Part shown: piece by piece, positions 12,667 to 23,764 of the stretch
Numbering within the stretch: the stretch's first letter is position 1
Layout: each line of letters opens with the position of its first letter
From: Hyaloscypha bicolor E
Taxonomy: Eukaryota > Ascomycota > Leotiomycetes > Helotiales > Hyaloscyphaceae
Reading direction: 5' to 3'
DNA length: 64,000 bases
Assembly: GCF_002865645.1 (NCBI RefSeq)
Contig: NW_020194638.1
Span: 1,357,974-1,421,973, forward strand
The notes under the pieces: generated by a model
The model's database searches: none
Told to the model about the DNA's origin: nothing
What the model saw: only the letters and a program-made list of their open reading frames with translations
Position numbers and translations under genes: made by a program

Positions 12667-13979
12667 ATGGCTGACTTCCCAACCGACTACAATGGATACC
12701 AACTCGTTGCAGTCGCAATTACCTTCTTGATCCTTACCTACATTTCAGTTGGCCTGCGATGCTTCGTCCGAATCAGAATCACGAGAGTTTTCGCTGTCGA
12801 TGATTGGATTATGCTAGTTGCACAGATTATCTTTACCCTCTCGTGTGCATTTATACTTCGAGGCATACACTATGGTATTGGGAGACACAATTCGGAACTC
12901 TCTGTGAGCGATGAAATCGAGGGCTTAAAGGTAACCTTCTCTAATTCCTTAACTTGAAGATCAGTTCTGACTTGAGAGGTAGTATCAAGGGTTGGCAACC
13001 CTTTCCTATGTGGCAAACATGATGTTCATCAAGCTCAGCATCGCCCTGTTCCTCCTTCGAATCGCCGTAAAACGACTATATATCTGGATTCTGCGTATCA
13101 GCATGGTAGTCGTGACCATTTGGTCCGTGGCGATCTGGATCTACGAGTTGTTTCAATGCATACCCATCGATGCACAATGGAACTACACTATCAAGAACGC
13201 GAAATGCGCCTCCGGGCCTTCTTTCGTAGCAGCAGCATATTCCATCTCTGTCATGACGATCGTTACGGACTGGCTCTACGCACTTTTACCCATTCCGATG
13301 ATCTGGTCGGTACAGATGAGTGTGCAAACAAAGATGACCGTTGCCTTCATTCTATCTCTAGGAATCTTGTACAACTCACCTGAGTCCTCTTCCCTTAAAG
13401 CAAACTGACAAAACTTCAGCGCGAGCGTAGCAACCCTAATCCGACTAAAATACATCATCGAACTAACCAACATCTCCGACGTCCTCCGTTCGTCTCCCCC
13501 TTTCCCTCCCCAACTATCCACACTGACCTTTTTCTGTCATCCCAGACTCGGGAACCACAGCCATGATCTGGACGCTCGTCGAGCCCGGCGTAGCGATCAC
13601 GGCTGCCTGCCTCGTAACCATGCGTCCCCTCCTCCGGGCCCTCAAATTCCGGGGCTTCGAAAGTGACCCCGCGGCCCAACACACGCCGCTCACGCTGCGC
13701 AACGACATCTCGGGTGGCCACTGGAGCACGATTTCCTCGCCTGGAAAGGAAAGCCGTAGCCAAAGTGGAAGTGGAGGTGGAGGCCATAAACGCAATTTCT
13801 CGCTCACGGCGTTGGATAGGCTGAATGGGCTGGGGAGACTGGAAACTGGGGTTGAGAGGGATGGGGGCTCGGGCGCGGATGAGGGGTCCATGGATGAGAG
13901 TGGGATTACGAAGACGGTGCAGGTTAGGGTTGAGCATGACCGTGCTTCGCGGGTGGGACCTGGCTCGTTGTTGATATGA
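12667..13979 (+). CDS. fungal rhodopsin-fold integral membrane protein (PTH11-related), four exons
   Basis: Seven-helix membrane protein of the large fungal family that includes the non-CFEM PTH11-like receptors. Exons: 12667-12930, 12983-13368, 13420-13487, 13546-13979, giving 383 aa. Family marks: the DDWIMLVAQ segment after the first helices, the CxxxxxxAxW-like loop (CIPIDAQW), the PIPMIWSVQM helix, and near the end of the membrane part ASVATLIRLKYI followed by WTLVEPGVAI. The hydrophilic C-tail of about 120 residues is rich in Gly, Ser and Arg and is probably cytoplasmic. There is no extracellular CFEM domain: the protein starts directly with MADFPTDYNGYQ and the first helix. Ligand unknown; a receptor role is by family analogy only. 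Confidence 0.88.
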
Positions 13980-14742
13980 TTGTACGATTTTGATAATTGG
14001 ACACCATTTGAATACAAGGTGACGAAGTGATGATATTTTCTATTTTCAATCATCAGAAGCATTCTTTTCTCGCTGAATTGGGACCTTCTCACCTCATGAG
14101 GGGAGGTCATTAACCATATCTTATGCCCATCCCTGCTCTCATTCAACCGCTTCTACCCAAATTCTCTGCCTGACTTCATCACCGTACTTAGCCAAGATCT
14201 CTTCGTAACAACCTCGGAGTTGGGCTGATGAAAGCCACTTTCTTTTACCTGCACTTCTTGCCACACTCAACCCGTAGACTTCGCTTAAAGTGCTGCGAAC
14301 AACTAAAGAGAGTTTCCCCTTTCCTTGCAATTGCGATCTAAGCGAGGTTCCTAGGCGTGCCTTATTTGGAAAGGAGGGGGGGCTCGCTTAGAATTGCAAA
14401 GTAAGACGGAAGGAGGGAGGATTGTGTGTTTTACTGAGCGTTGACCAATGCTACAAACACCAAAGATGTAGAAGCCATTTTCTAGATACGACGAGTAGGG
14501 ACACTCGACGCAAGCCGCTGTGCCCTTTCTGTCGATGTGGAGGCACAGAGACGGCGAGCAGCGTCAGAATCCGAAGGATGATGCACTTTGTAAGAGAAAT
14601 ATTGGGGATTGAATCAATTCGACCAACATACCCTACGTAATTCATAGATAGATCTGGATATAAACGGAAAGATGGATCCCTGTTGAACACGCAAAATATC
14701 CCAAGCATGCGCTCCCTGACCTAGAAACCATATCCAACGACC
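13980..14742. other. intergenic between convergent genes
   Basis: No supported gene. A 63-codon minus-strand frame at 14139-14330 ends in a charged helix-like stretch, but it has no match I recognise. Confidence 0.45.
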
Positions 14743-16978
14743 TTACAGCGTCCGTAAGCAACCCTTCAAAAATTCCCAAACCCGCTCGATGTCTTTCAGC
14801 TCCGCTATTGTGCCAATATATCCATCTGGTCTCACAACAGCAATCGCTCCTTTCCTCGGATCAACACCATAGATCTTATATGCATTTTCCAATTCCGTTC
14901 CGTTGTAAAATCTCATTTCCGAGTGGGTTTTGACAGCTTTGGGAATATCTGACCAGACAAAAGTATTTGATTCCAAAGGATGAAGAACGACCGATTCAAT
15001 GATACCTGCTGGGAATTGTGTGAGGATAGTTGAGATGTGGGTCAAAGCTGTCGAAGATATGCCCGTAGGAGTGAGGAGGTCGGCCGATGTGAAGCACAGG
15101 ATACGGAAACGGCCTGTGGATGGGAAATCTAGTTTCATCAGTTACTGCTCTATTCAAGCCACGGGATGGACGAGCTGACCATCTTGGAGATCTCTTCGAG
15201 CGCCATCAGTATGTCGCTTGACTTTCACATTTAACAATCTCCGGCCAGGTCTTAAGATGCCGCTCAAATAATCTCTGCCATGAACAATACCTTCAGAACT
15301 CGCCTTCTCTACTAGAAGATTTTCCGGGTATTCGATACCACATCCGCTCGTAAAACCGTTTCCGGTGCTGAAGACTTCCAGGAATTGCTCGTGGGTGAGA
15401 CATTCTTGGCCATCCCCTGCGCCGATTTTCCCAGAGAACATGGACGAGAACTCTTTATCGAATGCAATGAGTTCTTGCGCTATTGTCTGGCGTTCTGTTT
15501 CGAAGGTGTCCAAGATTTTGTCTCCGGGTTTGCTAGCGGGCGTAAGGCCGTGGAGGGAGTGAATTAGTTTCCAGGATAGGTTGTACGAGTCCATCCTAGA
15601 ACTAATTAGCAACATATTTCTTTGCGGAGGGAGCTAGGAGCGAGCAGGGAGAATAGAAGCTCTGGGTTTGGGGCAAAGAAAATAGGTTCTTTACATCGAT
15701 ACGTTCATTCCTTGGCCAGCTTTGGGGCTGTGTGTGTGACATGCTGGAAGCCGTTAGCAAGGCTTCCCGGTTCCTCGATTATCTCTTACCGTCTCCGACG
15801 ATGAACACTCTATTGACTCCTTTCGAATCCTGCTGAACAAAACGTTCTGATACTCGCTGTCCGATCTGGTATGCAGCCCACCAATCCACAGCATCTGCAC
15901 TTATTGGTTTGATATAATAGGGTTTGAGGACCTCCTGAGCCTGTTCAAGTATACTCTCCATTGTAATCTTCTCCCGTCTGGCCCTCGCTTCACTCTTTCT
16001 CACTCCCTCGATGCCTTCTTCCGCCACGATATCGCTATCCGGCTTCACCTCTTCTTGCACGTGCACATATAGCCTCGTCAGGTATTCGCCAGTGGCTATC
16101 CTTTCCCTAGGAATCACCATCACACTCCCATTATCCGAATGAATGGCACATCGTCGTCTAATATCTGGAAAATCCGTGTCAACAATGAGATCAACGACCC
16201 CCCAGATAAAATCTGACGTCTCGCCCTGCAACTTCAAGCCCATAGACCTTCGTACCAGGGAATGTGCTCCGTCCGCTCCAACCAGATGTTTCATCCGAAC
16301 CGTTCGTACGCCCGAGGGACTTTCGATTTCGGCTAGGACAGGGAAATCAGGGTCGCCAGCTTCGTCAATTAAGACTTTAGTAAGACGGCTTGACCGTTGC
16401 ACACCGCGTGCAGAGTACCTTTTCAGGTCGTCCTCCAGAATTCGCTCGATCCGGCCTTGATGGATTGTGACTTCATGGGGGAACCGCGCAGCGACGGCCA
16501 CGTCTGGGACAATGGAAGTCCTTTCGATCCCTCGGATTTCACCGTTTGTGTATCCGTTCGAAACGGAAGCTTGCTTTGGATTCCAGAACGCGACCTCCCA
16601 CATTTGACACCCCTGGGTCAAAATCTCCTCTACAAGCCCCAAGCTCCCGAGCACCTCAAGTGTGCGCGGTTGCAAGCCATCTGCTTGGCCGGATTTCAGC
16701 GCGGTGGGTTTGGAGTCGATGCAGAGAAGCGAGGAATCGGTCAGGCCGTATCGAGCGAGCAGGACTTCGAGGAAGAGTCCTGCTGGGCCAGCCTGCCGAA
16801 GGATTAGCACTTGTCTGAGAAGGGAGGATGGGAGGTTTACCCCGGCTATGACCACTTCATATTTCTCTTCAGGACCCGCTGGCTCAAATTTTGGGCTGAG
16901 ACGCGGCAATGGGGTAGCAAACGAGGGAAGGACACGGAGATCTCGCGAACTCTGAGAGTATTCGGTGAAGACTGGCAT
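14743..16978 (-). CDS. phenol 2-monooxygenase-type FAD monooxygenase, five exons
   Basis: Class A flavoprotein hydroxylase acting on phenolic rings. Exons in coding order: 16978-16841, 16792-15790, 15743-15695, 15595-15180, 15128-14743, giving 663 aa. The first intron (48 bp) is in frame, so an unspliced reading hides it; removing it creates the dinucleotide-binding motif GAGPAG (residues 46-51). The DG motif is at VGADGAHS (D220-G221) and the GD motif at VFIVGDACHTHSP (G379-D380), followed by KAGQGMN. The third exon is only 49 bp and carries most of that last motif. The C-terminal exons form the thioredoxin-like domain typical of fungal phenol hydroxylases (STGRFRILCF, VVRPDGYIG). Length and motifs look intact. 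The true substrate could be another phenol such as a polyketide, gallate or salicylate-type compound. Confidence 0.93.
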
Positions 16979-18290
16979 GTTCTCTTTGTAAATTTTGAGT
17001 CTGAGATGTCGACAATGGAAAGGAAAGAATATTGGGTCCGCAAAAACTGCGCCCTCACTTACTGTCTGTTTCTTATCTTAAATAAGGATGTTCCCAATCA
17101 TTACGGAGGTATGCAGTTGGTCTCGACTCGAGTCCACTTTTACGAGTCGTGCGCGCTTTCTCAGGCTTGCAAATGCTTGCTAAGCGGTAGGGATTCCGCT
17201 AGCAGGGAACAACTGCCACAGTACCCCGCGGTGCTACTCGTCCCCACTAAAAAACCTGCAGCTAGACGCCCAAAAGTTTGCGAGCGGCTTGCCGTGCGGA
17301 GCAGTCCCGAGAGCAGAGTGACTTCCCCGCCCTAGATGTGTGGTGTTGTACCTATTGCCCCTTTTGACGAGAATGGGAAGTTGACAAGTTCGTTGATGGG
17401 AGGGAGTCCGAGGGACCTCGCACTGGGAGATTCCCCCTTCGTCTCCGAGTTGGCGGGAGCGCGTCCTCCCCGAATGTAAGCAACTAAGATAAGGGCTTAT
17501 CCACGATGAGGCTGGCAAGTCACTTGGCGAAGAACTTTCCTTTCCGAGTACCTTCATCGAAATCGAGCCATTTTGGGGAGGCATCTAATGGGGTTTTCTT
17601 GGAGAGCCTCCGCTTCTCTCATTTCATCAACCTTTTCGGCATTTTCATGGAAGAATGTTGGCAGATTTCTCTTTTTTGTTGTCCTTCAAGAAATTTGAGT
17701 TTTCTGCAGCCTCCCATTCGCTTTATGGTACTTCCTTTTCATTGAATGTCCCCTTGCCTGTCTTTGCTTGGAAACATAGGTTGAAAAGCATGCTTGGCCA
17801 TACTCAGGAAAGCCGTCGTGAACACTGGGGAAAGTCTCCCCTGGGAAATCCTTCATACCAAGAACAATATAACAGGCAGTAGCTAGCCTTGCAACCTGTC
17901 CATCTAAGCTGTATGTTGATTGCCTAGGCCTAAACCTTCGTATACAACATCGCTTGTTGCAAGAATTTTGCATCCAGGTGGGACCTGCGACCTCTCCTCT
18001 CCGGTTCACCGATGGCTAACGATTTCGTCGACGAGAGCCAACAGGCCTCAGTATGCTGGTTCTGCTTCAATTTGGAAGGACGTTGTTGACAGAAGGTTTC
18101 TGATGTCGAGCAGGTGTTACTTTAAGGTTACGACAGGGCTTGGGATGTGTTGTCATTGTGCAGTGAGCTGGTCCCAATACGTGATGGACATGAACCTTAA
18201 AGCCACCGGACCCTCAAAGTGAAGTTCTCGTGTTTCAAGCGAATACCACCAAACCTCCCTGTAAACACGGTTTCATTGCAAGACAATTGC
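16979..18290. other. intergenic, no gene recognised
   Basis: About 1.3 kb upstream of the FAD monooxygenase. Only short frames without domain features. A short stretch near 17337 translates as VPIAPFDENGKL, faintly like the start of a dihydrodipicolinate-synthase-type enzyme, but it stops soon after. Confidence 0.45.
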
Positions 18291-18780
18291 GCGTACTACT
18301 ATATTAAAAAAATCGTAATCTAGACTAACTTGAACAATTCTAATTGATCTGTCTCTCTAGAATTCAATTATAAGGGGGGAAATTTAAAGTTTAGTAAAGA
18401 GAAAGGTGCGGGGCGCAAAAATTAAGCGAAAATAGGGATAAACTCACGATTCAAACCCTCCCCTCCCCTTTCTAAGATTTACTCCTTAATTAATCGATAA
18501 CCTAACTACTATAGAGGGTAGAGCGGCGTTATAGAGTGTGGACTGCGGGCACTCTTGCGTACGGTGGCTAGGGAACACCTCTATGGCTCTGGTTTAGGGC
18601 AGACTGCGGAGCTTTTGTCAGTTGTAACTACCAAGCGCGTACCTCTCCTCTTAAAAAATATAAAAACAACGATTACCGCAGTTAATTAATCGATAACCTT
18701 AGCTTATATATTGAGTAAAGAGACAGAAATACTCGAAATACTCGAGTTAGTTAGGTGCTAGTTGGGCGTTGCGTCAAATT
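18290..18780. repeat. small AT-rich RIP-like patch
   Basis: About 490 bp enriched in TTAATTAATCGATAACC-type words; this word occurs twice (near 18488 and 18683), set in otherwise eroded sequence. No coding frame. Probably a remnant of a repeated element. Confidence 0.5.
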
Positions 18781-18993
18781 AACGCCTTACCGTAAAACTC
18801 GGGAAGTGAATCAGGTGACTTTTGCAGTGAAAACAGTAAAGCAGGAGAACTTGTTGACTCCAGTAGTACCGCTGTAAATGCTCTTGCTTGTTGTTGGTCT
18901 TGACCGCGGGACGGCAGTTGAGCGCGCTCCACAACAGGATTGTCTCTTTCGTCGTCTTTTATCGGGTCCATTCCTCCGGCATGGCATTCAGTA

Positions 18994-19150
18994 GGAAAGG
19001 GGGTCTCAGGAAGTCAAGAGCCACCCTTGCAAGGCTGTGAGATGCTTGGGCCAACCAAAACTATAGGATATTGGCCATCGCCCCATAATTTGACTCTTAC
19101 AGCGACGGCAGAACTAGGGGTGGTTCTTGACTTCTTGAGACCCCCTTTCG
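18994..19150. mobile_element. 157-bp MITE with TA flanks (Tc1/mariner-type)
   Basis: Terminal inverted repeats of about 33 bp. The left end begins GGAAAGGGGGTCTCAGGAAG and the right end, read inversely, CGAAAGGGGGTCTCAAGAAG; both continue into AGTCAAGA(G/A)CCACCC. The element is bounded on each side by TA, as expected for Tc1/mariner insertion. The 90 bp centre has no coding capacity. It sits about 350 bp upstream of the transcription factor gene, so it could contribute to that promoter. Confidence 0.75.
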
Positions 19151-19496
19151 TACCAAGCTTCATTTGAATCATTTCACCTTCGTCCTCGTTCATGGAAATG
19201 CCGAGCCGAGTCAAAAGTTTGCTAGTTTGCTAGACCAAAGAGAGTAGTCGACGTGCCCCACCAGGACTCCAGGCACGCTCGGATGGGTCAGCAAAGACGC
19301 TAGCCACGAAAGAGTGGAGCGCGCCAGCCTGCGGGGAAGCGCATCACCTACTTCTGGGATTTGGGGGTTTCGCGAGCCCATTCTTCATCGAAAAACAATT
19401 GTTTTGTGCCTGCCCACGTCAAACAATCCTTTGTAGCGTGCGTATGCTGGGTCGCGGCGACTATCGATGCTGGACAGATCATCAACAATGTCCAGG

Positions 19497-22150
19497 ATGA
19501 ACATGGACGGCCCCACAACCAAGTCCGTCCAATGGTAAGCCCTAATCACAGCTTCTCAACATCATGTGCTGTTCACTTCTCGGAGAGCCCAAAGCAAAGC
19601 AAAGCTTGGGAGCTGGGGTCGGAGCCGTGACGACTCCTGTGTCTTTGTGTCTTCAGTAGCAAGACAACTCCGATCCTCCCAGCTCCTGCTCCACAGCCTC
19701 CCCCAGCCTTTTTTGGGTGTCGCAACTAATTTGCTCGCCAGCTCGATCTGCAACAAGAGGTTCTCCAGAACAGACCATTTGAAGCGGCACCAATTGCGGC
19801 GTGAGACTCCTTACAAGTTCACTCATGAATACGCGGGTGAGAAGTTATCTTGAATTTCTACTGACAACAAGTCCAGATTCAGGGGTCAAACCGTACTCCT
19901 GCATCTTCTGCGGAGATGCGTTTACGCGAAGGTAAGGGTATCTAGAGATCCGCCCACCAGACCCGAGTTTAACCTCAAGTCAAGCGACAACCTGAGGGAT
20001 CACTACCCAAGCTGCCCTCAACGAAGAAATCGCCAAATACCAGAAGCTGCCAGAGGCGGAAGGCGATCGCATGCTTGTGACTCGGTATGTCATGACGCCA
20101 CCTTCGGAAATTTGAAAGCGTGGACCTGACTTGTAGCAGTGTACTTTCATGAAGCTTGGTTGCGATGGAAATAATCCATGCAAAACATGCCGACATAAGA
20201 AGATCGACTGCAAGTTCGCAAGACTTGAATCGAAAGGGCTTCTTGGAAAGAGTGAACGTGAGAAATCATTCATCACGTGCTCCTGAAGACTGCGGAACTG
20301 ATCAACACAGATTTGACTAAATCGTCAACTGATGCTGAGAGGGATGCATCATCCGATAGGGGATCTATCAAGTTCCTCCTGAACTCAGGAACAGCGAGCT
20401 TTATTGAATGTTTCCGGCTGCCATCTTCCCATGAGAGACGGAATCTGTTCAATTTTCGAAACACTCAAAGGTCCCCGGACTCCTTAACAATTCTAGACGG
20501 ATTCGCAAATAGCAGTGAGAATGGAAGCACTGCTAGCGCTTTTTCCGACCCTTTCGAGGACGAACCAATCGACTGGTCTCTTTTCGAAGACGAAAATCTT
20601 CTCAGATTCCTCAGCAGTCCCTTCAATGAAGTGCAGATGCAGTCAGAGGATTTGTTCGCACCTTTGGGTATAGATCAGAGCTTTGCAGCGGGGCCGAATA
20701 TGCAGGGAGTACCTCTCCCTGAAGAGTGGGAGTCTCCAAGTGAGGCATCTTCCGCAGCAATACAAGCAATTTCCCAAAAAACGATGACGCTGCAGCTGAG
20801 TCCTCCCGAGCAGGCTGATATCTCGCATCACTTGAATTATCTGTTCACTCCATCTCGAATGAGAAGACTTATCAGCCTTTACTTCGAATTCTGGCATCCC
20901 CATTGCCCGATAACTCATCAGGGAACGTTTAACATGGAAACAGCACCAACCCCCTTGCTTGTTGCTGTCCTTTTTGTTGGCGCCATGTATTCGCAGGTTG
21001 ACAGAGATGTCAGCAGTGCGAAGCTTTTACTCGACCTGGCGGAACTCTACGTATTTTCTATCGATGACCTGACGGACGAGTTCGAGATCAGGCGAATGCT
21101 CAGAGCTCCCAATAATACGGCACCCGACTCTCTTCCGTTGAGCAACCAGGCTTTTCAGCATTTGCAAGCAGCATATTTAGTGGTTTGTGTACAGTTCTGG
21201 GCTGGAAACATGGTCTCGAGGAAACGAGCTATAGACACCAAATTCGGCGTGGTACTGAAGGTAATCGTTCACTGCGCACAAAACGTAGTCCGAATGCTAA
21301 TCATAAATAGGTGGCTCGACGCATCGGACTTACGAAAGCTAGACACGAATTGGACGACAGTGTCGATGAGGATTTATGGATCAAGAAAGAATCTCAGATT
21401 AGGTAATGAGCAGCCACCAGTCGTTTGTTCGATATATCTAACTATGAACAGACTGATGAATATCATCACCCTTCTCGACTGTGCTTTTGCTTTCTTTGCC
21501 AACTTCCCCTGTCGACTCATGGTCTCTGAAATGAGATTTGATCTTCCTTGCGAAGAAAGCATATTTTCCTCGCCGCATCCCTTCGCAGAACCGAAGTTCG
21601 CCCCAAGCCGCCATCTTACAACTTTCGATGCATTCCAAAGCCTATTTGGACAGCTGAAATCCACCTCTGTGCCAAATCAAGGAAGGAAGGGCAACCCACT
21701 GGGACTGAATCCCATGGATATGTTTATTCTCGTTCATAGTAAGCTCCCCTGAGTCTGGTGCAACTGCATTGGCTGACTAATGAAGTACTCTACGTCTATG
21801 CTCACACTCACGTAATTCTTTTCTCCCCCTCCCTCCCTCGAACATCAGACGGCTCGGGTGGCTCAACTCCTACCGGGGCACCATGCTCAACATCTGACAC
21901 CAATCTCGCACTCATCAGAGCAGCTCTTTCTCGCTGGCGATCCCTTTGGACCACAATTCGCTCAAATATACCCAGTCAAGCATGGGCAAGTTTAGGTTTC
22001 TTCAGGAACGGATATAATTACTGGCTCGTGACACAGCTCTTGATCAATAATAAGGGGAGTGTAGATGTAATGATGGGTATGGAGGTTGGATGCGAAGATA
22101 CCCTAAAGCAACTAAAGGGACTACTGAAGGAAAGTGGCAATGACCCCTAG
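19497..22150 (+). CDS. zinc-finger transcription factor: two C2H2 fingers plus Zn2Cys6, nine exons
   Basis: Nuclear DNA-binding regulator. Exons: 19497-19534, 19742-19800, 19877-19931, 19985-20084, 20140-20257, 20311-21260, 21311-21402, 21452-21738, 21786-22150; all phases match; 687 aa. The N-terminus MNMDGPTTKSVQ leads straight into finger 1 (C13, C16, H29, H33) and finger 2 (C41, C44, H57, C61, so C2HC). Next are a linker with RNRQIPEAARGG and a Zn2Cys6 cluster (C82, C85, C92, C98, C101, C108). The fingers are spread over five tiny exons. The C-terminal two thirds is the fungal-specific transcription factor domain (ISLYFEFWHPHCPITHQ, then NGYNYWLVTQLLINNKG). The last acceptor is AAG; an alternative CAG acceptor at 21848 also keeps frame and would drop about 21 residues. 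It precedes a dehydrogenase and a transporter on the same strand and may control them (inference). Confidence 0.88.
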
Positions 22151-22745
22151 AAACCATGCACTTCTACATCAAGAATCAATTTCAATCATCCTTGCCGTTC
22201 TCGTTTCCTTCCTCACACCTAAAGCCACTGAGACAAGCCCCATCTTCAACACAGGTCACCCAACTCCCCTTTCCACGCACGTCCTATCTGATGGCCACCT
22301 TATACCCATCTATTTCCTCCGAGTTCTAAGTACCCTATCGCCAAGCACCTCCCTCATATACTTCTCCTCCCTCAAAAAATGTGCGGTAGTCCCCCCTGTC
22401 TTTTCCCCGGATCTTCGGCGGAGCGGAAATTCATCCCTTCCTTTAGCCCAGCAAACCCAATCTATCTAATCTCCAAAAATCTCTTTAAATGGACCCCAAG
22501 CTTCCAAGCGTATCCCATCTCCCCGCAGGCTTTGACTCATTTGGGACGTGGCCCGGGGTTTCTCCGCGATGTGGGACAGCCTTGTGGGGCTTTTGCTAAG
22601 GGATTGATGGGGAGGAGGGGAAGGCTGAAAAAGCGGAAGGAAGAAGCTACGTTGAGGCGGATTTATTATCTAGTGAACGACGTCGTCAGGTATCGCGACT
22701 ACCTATATGATCGTTTTCCTTCAAAATTGTAAATATATCACAGAA
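22151..22745. other. intergenic between regulator and dehydrogenase
   Basis: Just under 600 bp of C/T-rich sequence on the plus strand, with no supported gene. It probably contains the terminator of the regulator gene and the promoter of the dehydrogenase gene. Confidence 0.45.
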
Positions 22746-23764
22746 ATGACAAACTCATCGAATCTGACAGGCAAGAGCGTCGTTGTCACAGGTACGGTTA
22801 CCCCACCCACCCCACATACCCCACCAATCCCAGCTTCCCCGCTTCGTTCTGATATCTGGGATAGGAGGTGCATCAGGCATCGGCCTCGCACTCGTTCAAT
22901 TCTTCGCCAGCTATGGCTGTAAGATAGCTCTTCTTGACATCTCACCTGAATCGGCAGCCCATGTGCAAGCTGTTCTCTCCTCGCTCCGCACACAGTATCC
23001 CGCTTCGACATTCATCTACCAGAAGTGCGATGTCTCTTCTTGGAAGGAGCAAGCCGCTGCTTTCAAAACTTTTTATAATGAGATAGGGAGTATCGATATC
23101 GTGTGTGCAAATGCTGGGATCGTGGAAGCTGGAAAGTTTCTAGAGAAGGATGAAGGGGAGCCCAGGAAACCGAATCTGAAGACGTTGGACGTGGATTTGA
23201 ATGGGGTTTTGTTTTGTGAGTCCATTCTTTCCTTCCACCGAGTCAAGATGGCTGGGATCAGGGACTGATACACATGGCAGCGATTAAACTAGCAGCTCAT
23301 TACATGCATAAAAATTCTTCTCGGGAGAAGGGCTCGATTATTTGCACGGCTTCAAATGCGGGAATCTACCCATTTCCTATGGCGCCTATGTATGCCATTG
23401 CCAAGCATGGTATCGTGGGTGCTGTGAGGTCATTTGCCGAAGCTCTGCAATCTGAGGGGATTCAAATCAATGCTTTGTGCCCGAATTGTATAGGTACGAT
23501 CCTATCTTTCCCCTCCAAACATTTTAATGACGAGAGAATTATCTAGCAACGGGTATCGCAGACGATAAATTAATGTCGAGCATGCAGCTTACACCAATGA
23601 GCACACTGTTGAATACTGTGAAGGAGTTTTGTCTGGATCACAGCTTGACGGGCGTTACAGCTGAGATCAGTGGGGAGAAGGGGACACATAGGCGGCCGCC
23701 GGAGTATGTGGATGAGATTACAAGGGAGAACCTGGAGATGTTTGTTAAGTTGGGGTATGCGTAA
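22746..23764 (+). CDS. short-chain dehydrogenase/reductase, four exons
   Basis: NAD(P)-dependent oxidoreductase of the classical SDR type. Exons: 22746-22791, 22865-23215, 23281-23493, 23547-23764, giving 275 aa. The first intron splits the cofactor motif; splicing gives VTGGASGIG (residues 14-22). An acidic residue ends strand 2 (ALLD, D40), which favours NAD over NADP. The structural NAG is at 98-100, and the catalytic residues are S157 (CTASNAG), Y170 and K174 (MYAIAKHG). The protein is complete with no lesion. It resembles fungal NAD-dependent 15-hydroxyprostaglandin-dehydrogenase-like enzymes, but the substrate is unknown. It lies 0.6 kb downstream of the regulator and 1.5 kb upstream of an MFS gene, same strand. 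Confidence 0.92.

Noticed and set aside
13455..14146. Long minus-strand frames (160 and 210 codons) under the rhodopsin-fold gene
   Set aside because: They mirror the last exon, which has clear family sequence on the plus strand.
17337..17476. VPIAPFDENGKL stretch resembling the start of a dihydrodipicolinate-synthase-type enzyme
   Set aside because: The match is too short, the frame soon stops, and no downstream barrel motifs follow in any frame.
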